A DNA stretch of 53,639 bases from Vibrio anguillarum (GCF_001989995.2 NZ_JAHGUP010000076.1:1-53639); one strand, 5' to 3'; numbered from the stretch's first letter, positions 9,451 to 18,970 are shown. Translations and numbers: made by a program. The notes: generated from the sequence alone by a model not told the origin.

Positions 9451-10722
9451 ATGGAACACAGCGTCCCTTATCAATCGGCCAAACGTTTAACCCTGCCACA
9501 ACTGCTTCGTTCACTCGGGCCGGGCATTATGATGGCAGCAGCAGCCGTCGGCGGCTCTCATCTCGTCGCGTCAACTCAAGCAGGTGCAATTTATGGCTGG
9601 CAACTCGCAGGCCTCATTTTGCTAGTCAACTTATTAAAATACCCCTTTTTTAAGGCTGGCATTCAATACACCATGGGGACAGGCAAAAGTTTAGTACAAG
9701 GCTATGCTCATCTCGGGCGCGCTTACTTATGGGTTTTTGCCATCTTAAGTGTGGTGTCGGCCATCATTAACACCGCCGCGTTACTGCTGTTTAGCGCCAG
9801 CTTACTGGCCTATTTTGTCCCTTTTGAGCTAGGCAATATTGTTCTTTCCGTGATTGTGCTGACCACTTGTTTGCTGATCCTTTTTGCAGGCCACTTTCGC
9901 GCGCTCGACTCACTTTCTAAAATTATTATGGCAGTACTGACAATCGCCACCTTACTCGCCGTGGTGATTGCCGTCGCAACCCCAGCGCAGATAGTGGTAG
10001 AAACCATTTCGCCTTCACCTTGGACACTCGCCGCGATCGGTTTTTTGGTGGTGACAATGGGCTGGATGCCCGCACCCATTGAGATTTCGAGCATCACTTC
10101 GGTGTGGCTCAAGCGTCAATGCCAAGAGCAGCAAGTGACGCCGCAATCCGCACTATTTGATTTCAATGTGGGCTATATCGGTACTGCAATCTTGGCGATT
10201 GTATTTTTGGCGCTTGGTGCCTTAGTACTACACGGAACAGGCGTTGAGCTATCGAAATCTGGCGTCGGCTTTTCGCATCAATTGGTCGGATTGTACGCTT
10301 CAACCATAGGTGAGTGGTCACGTTATTTGATTGCAGTGATCGCCTTTTTCTGTATTTTTGGTAGCACCATCACCGTTATTGATGGCTATTCACGAGTGAT
10401 TGCAGAATCACAACGTCTTTTGCAAAACAAAGAGAGCCAAAGCCCACGTTGCTACCAAGCTTGGGTCATCGTGGTATCGGCTTTAGCGCTGGCCATCATT
10501 GCCTTTTGGGCTTCAGCACTGATGCCAATGCTGAATTTTGCGATGATCATGGCATTTATGACCACGCCAATTTTTGCGCTGCTCAACTATATTCTGGTGA
10601 CTAAAACACCTTTACCGGCTGAACTCGCGGTAGGAAAAAAACTCAAAGCACTGTCTATCGTAGGACTTGTTTATCTGTTTGGCTTTTTAGCGCTATTTAT
10701 TTGGTGGAAGTGGATTATGTAA
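9451..10722 (+). CDS. Nramp-superfamily transporter lacking canonical metal motifs
   Basis: 423-aa multi-pass membrane protein with about 11 hydrophobic segments, resembling the Nramp (MntH/SLC11) fold. The TM1 region begins LGPGIMMAAAA, as in Nramps. The metal-binding DPGN of TM1 is replaced by GGSH (residues 34-37), and the TM6 MPHN by MPAP (206-209); only Met206 is kept. It is therefore unlikely to be an ordinary Mn/Fe transporter. Nramp relatives with altered TM1/TM6 sites include Mg and Al transporters, but the substrate here cannot be assigned. The gene stands alone with its own terminator, between rluA and rapA. Confidence 0.8.
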   Translation: MEHSVPYQSAKRLTLPQLLRSLGPGIMMAAAAVGGSHLVASTQAGAIYGWQLAGLILLVNLLKYPFFKAGIQYTMGTGKSLVQGYAHLGRAYLWVFAILSVVSAIINTAALLLFSASLLAYFVPFELGNIVLSVIVLTTCLLILFAGHFRALDSLSKIIMAVLTIATLLAVVIAVATPAQIVVETISPSPWTLAAIGFLVVTMGWMPAPIEISSITSVWLKRQCQEQQVTPQSALFDFNVGYIGTAILAIVFLALGALVLHGTGVELSKSGVGFSHQLVGLYASTIGEWSRYLIAVIAFFCIFGSTITVIDGYSRVIAESQRLLQNKESQSPRCYQAWVIVVSALALAIIAFWASALMPMLNFAMIMAFMTTPIFALLNYILVTKTPLPAELAVGKKLKALSIVGLVYLFGFLALFIWWKWIM

Positions 10723-10732
10723 CAGCAGACAA

Positions 10733-10768
10733 AACAAAGGCCTTATCGAAAAGGCCTTTGTTATTTTT
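10733..10768 (+). terminator. Terminator after the Nramp-like gene
   Basis: The near-perfect stem AACAAAGGCCTT / AAGGCCTTTGTT starts about 11 bp after the stop codon and ends in TATTTTT. It also lies just beyond the 3' end of the convergent rapA and could act on both strands. Confidence 0.85.
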
Positions 10769-10799
10769 AATGTAACGCCACAAGGGCCAAGTAAAGGGA

Positions 10800-13709
10800 T
10801 CAGTTATGCGTCACAACGATTAAACGCAACGAATCCAGTTGGAATTGCGCTTTACCGATGTAACCGCTTAACTCGTTAATCTGCTCTTCAATCGCGCTGA
10901 TCTCTTCATCACGAATGTTCGGGTTGACTGCTTTAAGCGCCAATAAGCGCTCCAGTTCACCGTTTAAGCTCGACTGCATCTCTTTTTGCGCTTGTTCACG
11001 AATCGCTTCAACACGGCTCACAACTTGGCTTTCACTGGCAGCAATTAAGCTATGCACATCATTTTGTACTGACGTAACGAGCTTGCTGGCCAAATGACGA
11101 TTCACTGGGCTTAATTGGCGGTTGAAGCTTTCAAACTCAACTTGCGCGGAGAGATCATTACCACGCGCATCCATCATCAAACGGATTGGTGTTTGAGGAA
11201 GGAAGCGGCTGATACCACTGCGTTTTGGCGCTTGTGCATCCACCACATAGATCAACTCAAGCAGCAAAGTCCCAACAGGCAGAGCTTTATTTTTCAGCAG
11301 AGAAACCGCCGATGTTCCCACGCCTTCGCTCATCAGTAGGTCGATCCCGCCTTGAATCATCGGATGTTCCCAACTGATGAAATTCATATCTTCACGCGAT
11401 AATGCCGTATCACGATCAAAAGTGATGGTCGCTCCTTCATACGGCAAACCGGGGTAGCTTGGCACCATCATGTGCTCTGATGGTGTGACCACCAGCGCGT
11501 TTTCACCCCGATCATCTTGGTTTAAACCGATCGCATCAAATAAGCTCAAAGCGAAAGTAACCAAGTTAGTATCGCCATCTGTTGATGCTATACTTTCGAC
11601 GATTTTCAATGCTTTTTCGCCACCGTTTGAATGCATTTCAAGCAGTCGGTCACGCCCTTGTTCAAGCTGAGCCTTCAACGTTTTGTTGAGTGTTGCCGAC
11701 TGTTCAATGATCTCATCCAGCGTATCGATATTTCCCGAAGCCAGCATGTCAATCAGATCATCGGCATATTTATCATACACAGCGCGGCCTGTTGGGCAGG
11801 TTTCAGCAAATGCATTCAAGCCTTCATCAAACCAACGCGCCAAAATCGCTTGCGATGTGCCTTTAAGGTACGGCACATGGATATCGATATCACGGTGTTG
11901 ACCAATACGATCCAAACGGCCAATACGCTGCTCTAAAAGATCTGGGTTAAACGGCAGATCAAACATCACCAACTGGTTAGCAAATTGGAAGTTACGCCCT
12001 TCAGAGCCGATTTCACTACAGATAAGCACTTGCGCGCCACCCTCTTCTTGTGCGAAATAAGCGGCGGCTTTATCACGTTCTAAAATCGACATACCTTCAT
12101 GAAAAACGGTGGCGCGAATGCCTTCACGCTCACGCAGTGCTTGCTCCAGTTGTAACGCGGTGCTAGCGCGAGAAGCGATCACTAAAATCTTTTCGCTGCG
12201 TTTTTCTTTCACTTTTTCAAGCAGCCAATTCACGCGAGAATCAAACTGCCACCAGCTTGCATCATCGCCTTCAAACTCTTGGAAAATCTCTTCGGGGTAG
12301 AGCATTTTCATCGCGCGAGCCTGAGCACTGAGCTTACCGCCGATCATGCCAGCTACTCGCATCGAGGTCGTGTATTGCGCGGGGATTTCCATCGGCATCA
12401 AGTGCACATTACGCACAGGGAATCCTTTAATCGCAGCGCGGGTGTTTCTAAACAGCACGCGGCCTGTGCCATGGCGATCCATCAGATTATCAATCAGCTC
12501 TTGGCGAGCAGAGGCTTTGCTCTCTTCATCGGCATCGCTTTCTATAATGCGAAACAGCGGCTCAACATCTTGTTCTGAAAGTAGCTCAGTTATTTGGTTT
12601 TTGGCTTCGTTTTGCAACTTCTCACCCGAAAACAGGGCACTGACGGAATCGGCTACGGGCGCATATTGCTCTTCTTCTTCAACGAACGCCTCGTAATCGT
12701 AAAAACGATCGGGATCGAGCAAACGCAAACGCGCAAAGTGGCTTTCACGGCCCAATTGCTCCGGCGTTGCCGTTAGCAGCAATACCGCTGGGGTGTTTTG
12801 CGCTAGCCCTTCGACCACTTGGTATTCGCGGCTTGGTTTATCTTGGCTCCATTCTAGATGGTGCGCTTCATCCACCACCAATAGATCCCACTCCGCCTCA
12901 AGTGCTTGTTCAAAACGTTGACGACTTTTACGCAGAAAATCGAGCGAACAAAGCACATATTGCTGAGTATCAAAAGGGTTGTGTGCTTCAGCGAACGCTT
13001 CAACACAGCGCTCCTCATCAAAAATGGAGAAATGAAGATTAAAGCGACGCATCATCTCCACCAACCATTGGTGCTGCAAGGTTTCCGGCACCACAATCAA
13101 AATACGTTCCGCACGGCCAGAAAGCACTTGTTGATGAATGATCATCCCCGCTTCAATGGTTTTACCTAACCCCACTTCATCAGCTAATAACACGCGGGGC
13201 GCATGGCGACGGCCAACCTCATGTGCGATATAAAGCTGATGAGGAATCAGGCCCGCGCGCATGCCACATAAACCACGCATTGGGCTTTTGTGTTGTTGAT
13301 ATTGGTTAGTCAGGGCGCGATAACGCAACACAAAATTATCCATGCGATCAATTTGACCTGCGAACAATTTATCTTGCGGTTTGTTGAAACGGATTTGGTG
13401 ACTTAAGAAAATTTCACGTAGCGCCACGCCGCTTTCATCGTTGTCTTCGCGCGTACCGAGATAAGTGAGTAGTCCTTGTTCTTCAACAACTTGCTCAACG
13501 CGTAGCGACCAGCCTTCTTGGCTTTCAACCACATCGCCGCTGTTGAACGTCACTCGTGTTACCGGGGCGTCACTGCGTGCATAAACGCGGTTTTCTTCTG
13601 ATGCAGCAAACATCAAGGTCACAGTACGCGCATCAAGCGCTACCACAGTACCTAAACCAAGATCACTTTCTGTATCGCTTATCCAGCGTTGCCCCAAAGC
13701 AAAACTCAT
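10800..13709 (-). CDS. rapA: RNA polymerase-associated ATPase RapA (HepA)
   Basis: SWI2/SNF2-family translocase that binds RNA polymerase and promotes its recycling after termination. The 969-aa length matches E. coli RapA (968). An N-terminal Tudor-like region (about 1-110) precedes the helicase core. Walker A DEVGLGKT is at 177-184 and the DEAHH box at 280-284. The second RecA lobe carries the C-terminal helicase motifs ([10 protein letters not shown] in the middle of the protein). A long RapA-specific C-terminal region follows. The ATG is at 13709, facing a long intergenic region and the divergent phoH-like gene. Confidence 0.97.
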   Translation of the reverse strand: MSFALGQRWISDTESDLGLGTVVALDARTVTLMFAASEENRVYARSDAPVTRVTFNSGDVVESQEGWSLRVEQVVEEQGLLTYLGTREDNDESGVALREIFLSHQIRFNKPQDKLFAGQIDRMDNFVLRYRALTNQYQQHKSPMRGLCGMRAGLIPHQLYIAHEVGRRHAPRVLLADEVGLGKTIEAGMIIHQQVLSGRAERILIVVPETLQHQWLVEMMRRFNLHFSIFDEERCVEAFAEAHNPFDTQQYVLCSLDFLRKSRQRFEQALEAEWDLLVVDEAHHLEWSQDKPSREYQVVEGLAQNTPAVLLLTATPEQLGRESHFARLRLLDPDRFYDYEAFVEEEEQYAPVADSVSALFSGEKLQNEAKNQITELLSEQDVEPLFRIIESDADEESKASARQELIDNLMDRHGTGRVLFRNTRAAIKGFPVRNVHLMPMEIPAQYTTSMRVAGMIGGKLSAQARAMKMLYPEEIFQEFEGDDASWWQFDSRVNWLLEKVKEKRSEKILVIASRASTALQLEQALREREGIRATVFHEGMSILERDKAAAYFAQEEGGAQVLICSEIGSEGRNFQFANQLVMFDLPFNPDLLEQRIGRLDRIGQHRDIDIHVPYLKGTSQAILARWFDEGLNAFAETCPTGRAVYDKYADDLIDMLASGNIDTLDEIIEQSATLNKTLKAQLEQGRDRLLEMHSNGGEKALKIVESIASTDGDTNLVTFALSLFDAIGLNQDDRGENALVVTPSEHMMVPSYPGLPYEGATITFDRDTALSREDMNFISWEHPMIQGGIDLLMSEGVGTSAVSLLKNKALPVGTLLLELIYVVDAQAPKRSGISRFLPQTPIRLMMDARGNDLSAQVEFESFNRQLSPVNRHLASKLVTSVQNDVHSLIAASESQVVSRVEAIREQAQKEMQSSLNGELERLLALKAVNPNIRDEEISAIEEQINELSGYIGKAQFQLDSLRLIVVTHN

Positions 13710-14144
13710 GAATCGACTACCTTATTTATTTGGAATGGATTGTATCGATCTGCTACCACGTGAAGGCAACCCCTAATTATGATTGTTGTTGGAGTGTGGT
13801 GCAGAAAAAGGTCGCTAATCTTACTTGATGGCGTGATACAGGTCACGTGTAAAGCGAAGGATAACCAAGATTTTTTTCTTCAACTTTTGGTTGACATCAA
13901 ACTGTAAGAAATCGGTGGCATTTGTAGTAAACAAGGTTGCTATACTTGTTGTAACGATGCTTGCTTTGCCAGCCAAAAGGATGACTCTGGCACGAAGCAT
14001 GCAGAACCAAACAGACAATGAGTATCAACACAGGCTTGCAGTAAGTCATCGAGCGATCGAGTCACTACCGGCATCCATTGATCGATAACCTCTACTTGCT
14101 GGCATCTTTTGTTAAGCACGCTGCGTAGCAGCAAGGAGACGCTT
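13710..14144. other. 435-bp intergenic region between rapA and the phoH-like gene
   Basis: No convincing gene on either strand; short open frames here lack ribosome sites and family resemblance. It must hold divergent promoters. An extended -10 (TGCTATACT) lies at 13938-13946 on plus, without a good -35, and would leave a 5' leader of about 190 nt for the phoH-like gene. Immediately before that gene's ribosome site is a tight hairpin, GCTGC-GTA-GCAGC (14120-14132). TTGACA at 13891 has no matching -10. An unannotated small RNA or leader function is possible but unproven. Confidence 0.5.
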
Positions 14145-15521
14145 ATGGGCGATACCGATCGGAAACTGTTTGTACTTGATACCAACATCCTGCTTCATGA
14201 ACCTTTAGCCATTTACTCCTTCCAAGAGCATGACGTCGTCATTCCGATGACCGTTCTTGAAGAACTTGACCGGATCAAAGACAGCAAACGCGATGTTGCA
14301 CGAGATGCGCGGGTCGCAATTCGTGCTTTAGAGCACTTATTTCACGATGCCACCCCAGACGAAATTACCGAAGGTATTCCATTCTCTAAAGAGGCCAGCA
14401 AGACGGGAACTATCTCGATTCTCGCCGACTTTGAGTTGCAAGAAACCGTCAAAGCCTTTGCTGACAAAGCCGGCGATAACCGTATCCTCAATGCTGTTCT
14501 TTACCTGCAAGCGAAACGAGCGCCACGCGCTGTGGTTCTCATCACCAAAGACATCAACATGCGATTGCGCGCTAAAGGTGCAGGCGTGCGCTATGTTGAG
14601 GATTACCGCACTGACCAATTGATTGATGATGTGCAGTACCTGACCAAAGGCTTCCAAGTTCGTGAAGGAAATTTTTGGAACAACGTCGATGAAGTTGAGA
14701 GTAGAACCGTCGGCGGAAAAGCCTTCCATACGTTAGATAAAGCGCCGTTTGATCCGACCTTTATTAATCAATATGTCATTGATGAAGAGAGCGATTTTGC
14801 GGCGCGCGTGCATGAAATCAACGCAGAAAAAATTACGCTGCTTGATATTGGCCGCGAGAGAATGATGCACCGCAAAGCGTGGGACATCACCCCGAAAAAT
14901 ATCTACCAAGCGATGGCTCTTGATGCCTTGCTTGATCCAAGCATTGATTTGGTGATTTTAACCGGAGCCGCTGGTAGCGGGAAAACGCTGCTCGCGATGG
15001 CCGCCGCTCTTGAACAAACCATTGAGAAGAAGATGTTCGATAAGATTATCGTCACCCGTAACACGCCAGATATCGGAGAATCGATCGGCTTCTTACCCGG
15101 AACAGAGGAAGAGAAAATGATGCCGTGGCTGGCGGCGGTTACGGATACATTGGAAGCCTTGCACAAAAACGATCACTGCACCGAAGGTTCACTCAAATAC
15201 ATCTGCGATAAAGCCAATATCCAGTTTAAATCGATCAACTTTATGCGTGGGCGCTCAATCCAAAATGCCTTTGTGCTACTCGATGAGTGTCAAAATTTAA
15301 CCGCTTCTCAAATCAAAACTATCATCACGCGCTGTGGTGAGGGCACTAAAATTGTCTGTTCTGGTAACTTAGCGCAGATTGATTCCCACTACTTAACCCC
15401 GGTGACCTCGGGTTTGACCTACATGGTTGAGCGCTTTAAAAACTTTGAAGGCAGCGCCAACATTCACTTAAACGGCGTCGTTCGCAGCCGCTTGGCTGAA
15501 TTCGCTGAAGAGAATTTATAG
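14145..15521 (+). CDS. PIN-PhoH fusion ATPase (YlaK/PhoH2 type)
   Basis: Two-domain protein. The N-terminal PIN nuclease-like domain (about 5-130) has the acidic signature LDTN (Asp12) and a downstream acidic pair LEELD near 38-42. The C-terminal PhoH ATPase has Walker A GAAGSGKT at about 274-281 and Walker B VLLDE. Related PhoH2 proteins are reported to be sequence-specific RNA helicase/RNases; the role in Vibrio is not established. I chose ATG 14145 (458 aa) because AAGGAG sits 7 bases upstream. An in-frame TTG at 14109 would add 12 residues, including the hairpin DNA, and is unlikely. Confidence 0.92.
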   Translation: MGDTDRKLFVLDTNILLHEPLAIYSFQEHDVVIPMTVLEELDRIKDSKRDVARDARVAIRALEHLFHDATPDEITEGIPFSKEASKTGTISILADFELQETVKAFADKAGDNRILNAVLYLQAKRAPRAVVLITKDINMRLRAKGAGVRYVEDYRTDQLIDDVQYLTKGFQVREGNFWNNVDEVESRTVGGKAFHTLDKAPFDPTFINQYVIDEESDFAARVHEINAEKITLLDIGRERMMHRKAWDITPKNIYQAMALDALLDPSIDLVILTGAAGSGKTLLAMAAALEQTIEKKMFDKIIVTRNTPDIGESIGFLPGTEEEKMMPWLAAVTDTLEALHKNDHCTEGSLKYICDKANIQFKSINFMRGRSIQNAFVLLDECQNLTASQIKTIITRCGEGTKIVCSGNLAQIDSHYLTPVTSGLTYMVERFKNFEGSANIHLNGVVRSRLAEFAEENL

Positions 15522-15528
15522 TCACATT

Positions 15529-15562
15529 AGGCGAGGTATTATTAATATCTCGCCTTTATTTT
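15529..15562 (+). terminator. Terminator after the PIN-PhoH gene
   Basis: The stem AGGCGAGGTAT / ATATCTCGCCT is followed by TTATTTT, eight bases after the stop codon. Confidence 0.8.
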
Positions 15563-15576
15563 AAAATAATTATTCA
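15562..15576 (+). promoter_or_regulatory. Possible ARG box (ArgR operator) upstream of argF
   Basis: The run TAAAATAATTATTCA matches the right half and centre of the ARG-box consensus TGAATAATTATTCA, 62 bp before the argF ATG. A second box would be expected 2-3 bp downstream, but the bases there (near 15580-15597) match poorly. ArgR control of argF is normal in enterics and vibrios; the site itself is tentative. Confidence 0.4.
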
Positions 15577-15637
15577 CAAATTTGGCATTTATATGTTTTA
15601 CTAAGGCCATTCATCATTCACCGTTTAGGACTGGGAT

Positions 15638-16642
15638 ATGGCTTTCAATTTACGCAACCGCAACTTTCTCAAACTGCTCGATTTCACGCAGAAAGAGATC
15701 CAATTTTTGCTCGATCTCTCTGCTGATCTCAAAAAAGCGAAATACGCCGGATCAGAACAGAAAAGATTAGCGGGTAAAAATATTGCGCTGATTTTTGAGA
15801 AAGCCTCAACACGGACGCGATGTGCATTTGAAGTGGCCGCGTTTGATCAAGGCGCTCAAGTCTCTTACATCGGGCCATCAGGGTCGCAAATTGGTCATAA
15901 AGAGTCGATGAAAGACACCGCGCGCGTACTCGGAAGAATGTACGATGGCATCCAATATCGCGGTTTTGGACAAGAAATTGTCGAAGAGCTTGGCGCACAT
16001 GCTGGCGTTCCTGTATGGAACGGGCTCACCAACGAGTTCCACCCAACACAGATTTTAGCTGACTTTTTAACCATGATTGAGCATGGCCGTGGTAAGCAGT
16101 TGCACCAAGTGTCACTGGCTTATCTAGGCGATGCGCGCAATAACATGGGCAATTCCCTGATGGTGGGCGCAGCAAAAATGGGCATGGATATTCGCCTTGT
16201 GGCACCCAAACAGTTTTGGCCAGAAGCATCACTCGTCACCACTTGCCAAGAAATTGCCAAGCAGACGGGAGCCAAAATCACGCTCACTGAAAATGTACAA
16301 GAAGGCGTGCAAGGATGCGATTTTCTCTATACCGACGTTTGGGTTTCCATGGGCGAATCAGCCGATGCATGGGATGAACGCGTGGCCTTAATGACACCTT
16401 ACCAAATCAATATGAATGTGATTAAGCAAACTGATAATCCACAGGTAAAATTTATGCACTGCTTGCCTGCGTTTCATAACGACGAAACCACTGTAGGTAA
16501 AGAGGTGGCGGAAAAATATGGTATGAAAGGTTTGGAAGTCACCGAAGAGGTGTTTGAGTCTGAATATTCGATTGTGTTTGATGAAGCTGAAAACCGCATG
16601 CACACCATCAAAGCTGTGATGGTCGCGACTCTCGGCGCTTAA
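15638..16642 (+). CDS. argF: Ornithine carbamoyltransferase
   Basis: Trimeric cytosolic enzyme of arginine synthesis, converting ornithine and carbamoyl phosphate to citrulline. The 334-aa length equals E. coli ArgF/ArgI. The carbamoyl-phosphate loop STRTRC is near 56-61, and the ornithine/Cys loop HCLPAFHN lies near residue 273. ATG 15638 follows TTTAGGACTGGG. Aspartate carbamoyltransferase, which competes for the same carbamoyl phosphate, is encoded just downstream, but an ERIC repeat and a new promoter separate the two units. Confidence 0.97.
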   Translation: MAFNLRNRNFLKLLDFTQKEIQFLLDLSADLKKAKYAGSEQKRLAGKNIALIFEKASTRTRCAFEVAAFDQGAQVSYIGPSGSQIGHKESMKDTARVLGRMYDGIQYRGFGQEIVEELGAHAGVPVWNGLTNEFHPTQILADFLTMIEHGRGKQLHQVSLAYLGDARNNMGNSLMVGAAKMGMDIRLVAPKQFWPEASLVTTCQEIAKQTGAKITLTENVQEGVQGCDFLYTDVWVSMGESADAWDERVALMTPYQINMNVIKQTDNPQVKFMHCLPAFHNDETTVGKEVAEKYGMKGLEVTEEVFESEYSIVFDEAENRMHTIKAVMVATLGA

Positions 16643-16650
16643 AAAAAACA

Positions 16651-16750
16651 AGGCAACAATGGATCGAAGCCCGATGAACTTACATGAGTAAGTGATTCGG
16701 GTGAGTGAAAACAGCTAACGCCGCGACAGTGCCAATGATGAAGAGGATTA
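16651..16750. repeat. ERIC-like (intergenic repeat unit) element upstream of pyrL
   Basis: The central part matches the enterobacterial repetitive intergenic consensus as I remember it. It has CCCGATGAACTTAC, a 4-nt loop, then GTAAGTGATTCGGG (16670-16701), an imperfect palindrome with 11 of 14 positions paired. This is followed by a GTGAGTGAA...CAGCTAACGC stretch typical of ERIC. The outer ends (near CAACAATGG and CCAATGATG) form a weak terminal inverted repeat. Boundaries are approximate. It fills the argF-pyrL gap and ends about 13 bp before the pyr promoter -35. Confidence 0.8.
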
Positions 16751-16762
16751 TGAGGTAATCGC

Positions 16763-16790
16763 TTGCGCTCACACAACGAAAGCGTATAAT
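16763..16790 (+). promoter_or_regulatory. Sigma-70 promoter of the pyrLBI operon
   Basis: TTGCGC (16763-16768) and a perfect TATAAT (16785-16790), spacing 16, lie 28 bp before the pyrL start codon. In E. coli the pyrBI promoter also precedes the leader peptide directly. Confidence 0.75.
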
Positions 16791-16817
16791 TCCCAGCAAT
16801 TTGTCTGAGGGGTAGCT

Positions 16818-16922
16818 ATGAAAACGGACGTTGTTATTCACATCTACAACGCAATTCGATTCAATGTAGGTCAGCGTGCTGACTTACTGGGCGCGTTATT
16901 TTTCCCCTCTCTTGATTTTTAA
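16818..16922 (+). CDS. pyrL: pyrBI operon leader peptide
   Basis: 34-codon frame starting ATG 16818 after GAGGGGTAG, stopping at TAA 16920-16922. The peptide starts MKTDVVIHIYNAIRF and ends LLGALFFPSLDF. It does not resemble E. coli PyrL in sequence, but its position and geometry are those of a pyrimidine attenuator. The last codons are T-rich (TTATTTTTCCCCTCTC), giving U-rich RNA where polymerase would pause at low UTP. The stop codon touches the first base of the terminator stem, so a closely following ribosome would block hairpin formation. Function is inferred from this layout. Confidence 0.82.
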   Translation: MKTDVVIHIYNAIRFNVGQRADLLGALFFPSLDF

Positions 16923-16947
16923 AGCCTCCCTATTGGGGGGCTTTTTT
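16922..16947 (+). terminator. pyrBI attenuator (intrinsic terminator)
   Basis: The stem AAGCCTCCC / GGGGGGCTT, with loop TATT, is followed by a run of T's, overlapping the pyrL stop codon and 32 bp before pyrB. High UTP should uncouple polymerase from the leader ribosome and allow termination; low UTP should give read-through. Confidence 0.88.
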
Positions 16948-16979
16948 ATGGCTACTAGAAAATTATAGGGAAGACGACC

Positions 16980-17909
16980 ATGGTGAATTCGCTTTATCAA
17001 AAGCACATTATTTCGATTCCGGAGCTCTCTCGTGACGAGCTGGAATTGATTGTGAAAACCGCAGGCCAACTCAAAGCGGAACCAAAACCAGAGCTGATCA
17101 AGCACAAAGTGGTAGCAAGCTGCTTTTTTGAGCCGTCGACTCGTACTCGTTTGTCTTTTGAAACCGCTATTCAACGCATCGGCGGCAGCGTGATTGGCTT
17201 TGATAATGGTGGCAATACGTCACTGGCGAAAAAAGGCGAAACATTGGCCGATTCTGTACAAGTGATCTCCTCTTATGTGGATGCGTTTGTGATGCGCCAC
17301 CCCCAAGAAGGCGCAGCACGTTTAGCCTCTGAATTTTCAAACGGCGTTCCTGTGATTAACGCTGGCGACGGTGCTAACCAGCACCCAACCCAAACACTGC
17401 TTGATTTGTTCACCATTGCCGAAACACAAGGCCGTTTAGATAACATTAATATCGCCTTTGTTGGCGACTTGAAATATGGCCGTACCGTCCATTCTTTAAC
17501 CCAAGCTTTGGCTAAATTTAACCACATTCGCTTCTTCTTTGTTGCGCCGGATGCGCTGGCTATGCCTGACTATATTTGCGAAGAGTTAGATGATGCAGGC
17601 ATTGAGTACAGCCTGCACACCGATATGGAAAGCGTTATTCCACAGTTAGATATTCTGTATATGACGCGCGTCCAAAAAGAGCGCTTTGATGAATCAGAGT
17701 ACGCGCACATTAAATCGGCGTATATTTTAACAGCCGCCATGCTTGAAGGTGCGCGTGATAACTTAAAAGTGCTGCATCCGCTTCCGCGCGTGGATGAAAT
17801 CACCGTTGATGTGGACAAAACGAAGCACGCTTACTTCTTCCAACAAGCAGAAAACGGGGTCTACGCCCGTGAAGCTTTGCTGGCGCTTGTGTTAAACGAA
17901 ACCCTGTAA
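16980..17909 (+). CDS. pyrB: Aspartate carbamoyltransferase catalytic subunit
   Basis: Catalytic chain of ATCase, the first committed step of pyrimidine synthesis (carbamoyl phosphate + aspartate to carbamoyl-aspartate). 309 aa. The carbamoyl-phosphate loop [11 protein letters not shown] lies near 51-61, and the second-domain loop HPLPRVDEI near 265-273. The start is ATG 16980. It is followed after 16 bp by pyrI, so the holoenzyme should be the allosteric class B (c6r6) form. Expression is controlled by the pyrL attenuator upstream. Confidence 0.97.
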   Translation: MVNSLYQKHIISIPELSRDELELIVKTAGQLKAEPKPELIKHKVVASCFFEPSTRTRLSFETAIQRIGGSVIGFDNGGNTSLAKKGETLADSVQVISSYVDAFVMRHPQEGAARLASEFSNGVPVINAGDGANQHPTQTLLDLFTIAETQGRLDNINIAFVGDLKYGRTVHSLTQALAKFNHIRFFFVAPDALAMPDYICEELDDAGIEYSLHTDMESVIPQLDILYMTRVQKERFDESEYAHIKSAYILTAAMLEGARDNLKVLHPLPRVDEITVDVDKTKHAYFFQQAENGVYAREALLALVLNETL

Positions 17910-17925
17910 TAAAGGAGCCCCAACC

Positions 17926-18393
17926 ATGACTAAAGAGACTCAATTGCAGGTTGAAGCCATTAAAAACGGCACGGTTATCGACCACATTCCTGCGCAAATC
18001 GGTATTAAAGTATTAAAGTTATTCGATATGCACAATTCTCATCAACGTGTCACGATTGGCTTAAATTTACCCTCTTCCGCGCTGGGCGCAAAAGATCTGC
18101 TGAAGATTGAAAATGTGTTCATTAATGAAGCCCAAGCCAATAAATTAGCACTTTATGCACCGCATGCGACTGTCAACCAAATCGAAAACTACCAAGTGGT
18201 GAAAAAGCTAGCGTTGACACTGCCTGAGCAGATCAATGATGTTTTTGCCTGCCCAAACAGCAACTGTATTTCCCACAATGAACCGGTCGAAAGCAGCTTT
18301 AAGGTTTTCGAAAAGAAAAACGATATTCGTTTGAAATGTAAGTATTGTGAGAAAGTTTACTCACGTGAGATTGTGACCGAACGCGAGTCATAA
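17926..18393 (+). CDS. pyrI: Aspartate carbamoyltransferase regulatory subunit
   Basis: Regulatory chain of ATCase, binding ATP/CTP at its N-terminal allosteric domain (about 1-100) and contacting PyrB through a zinc domain. The four zinc cysteines are present as Cys109, Cys114, Cys138 and Cys141, the same numbers as in E. coli PyrI. 155 aa. ATG 17926 follows AAAGGAG closely. It is the last gene of the pyrLBI unit, with a hairpin at 18418. Confidence 0.97.
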   Translation: MTKETQLQVEAIKNGTVIDHIPAQIGIKVLKLFDMHNSHQRVTIGLNLPSSALGAKDLLKIENVFINEAQANKLALYAPHATVNQIENYQVVKKLALTLPEQINDVFACPNSNCISHNEPVESSFKVFEKKNDIRLKCKYCEKVYSREIVTERES

Positions 18394-18417
18394 TTAACCC
18401 CGTTTAAGTCTATCGAT

Positions 18418-18441
18418 GCCTCACTTTAGTGGGGCATTTGC
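18418..18441 (+). terminator. Probable terminator after pyrI
   Basis: The stem TGCCTCAC / GTGGGGCA, with loop TTTA and one G-T pair, lies about 25 bp after pyrI. The following T tract is short (TTTGCACTTT), so termination may be partial and ridA could receive read-through. Confidence 0.6.
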
Positions 18442-18511
18442 ACTTTACCTGCCGTTTCTTTAAAGGCAAACTGACGCCTACCCTTCCCATAAAAACAGAT
18501 GGAACACAATC

Positions 18512-18901
18512 ATGACTAAAGTACTTCATACCGAATCAGCTCCTGCCGCAATTGGCCCTTATGTACAAGGTGTCGATCTTGGCAATATGGTGCTAACTTC
18601 AGGGCAAATTCCAGTCAACCCAGTCACCGGCGAAGTGTCAGCAGATATCGCAGTGCAGGCTCGTCAATCTCTCGACAACGTAAAAGCCGTGGTGGAATCG
18701 TCTGGCTTAACAGTTTCTGACATCGTAAAAATGACTGTATTTGTTAAAGATCTGAATGATTTTGGCACAGTGAATGAAGTCTACGGTAAGTTTTTTGATG
18801 AACATAACGTGGCAAACTACCCAGCGCGTTCATGCGTAGAAGTCGCTCGCTTACCCAAAGATGTGGGTATTGAAATTGAAGCGATTGCGGTACGTAAATA
18901 A
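18512..18901 (+). CDS. ridA: RidA family enamine/imine deaminase
   Basis: Small trimeric protein that hydrolyses reactive 2-aminoacrylate made by PLP enzymes such as threonine dehydratase. The 129-aa length is typical. The family hallmarks are visible: AIGPYVQ near 12-18, the catalytic Arg in NYPARSCVEVARLP near 105, and a C-terminal IEIEAIAV. ATG 18512 is preceded by GATGGAAC. Its place after pyrBI is conserved in gammaproteobacteria. Confidence 0.95.
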   Translation: MTKVLHTESAPAAIGPYVQGVDLGNMVLTSGQIPVNPVTGEVSADIAVQARQSLDNVKAVVESSGLTVSDIVKMTVFVKDLNDFGTVNEVYGKFFDEHNVANYPARSCVEVARLPKDVGIEIEAIAVRK

Positions 18902-18970
18902 GTATTGCTCATAATCAGCACAGTGTAAGCACCACCAGCATACCACTCTGACGTGAATGTGCTTTTTCAA

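Noticed and set aside
13891..14088. 65-codon open frame on plus before the PIN-PhoH gene, considered as a possible antitoxin
   Set aside because: No ribosome site and no recognisable fold or conserved motif; it does not abut the PIN-PhoH gene. Kept only as something to test by conservation.
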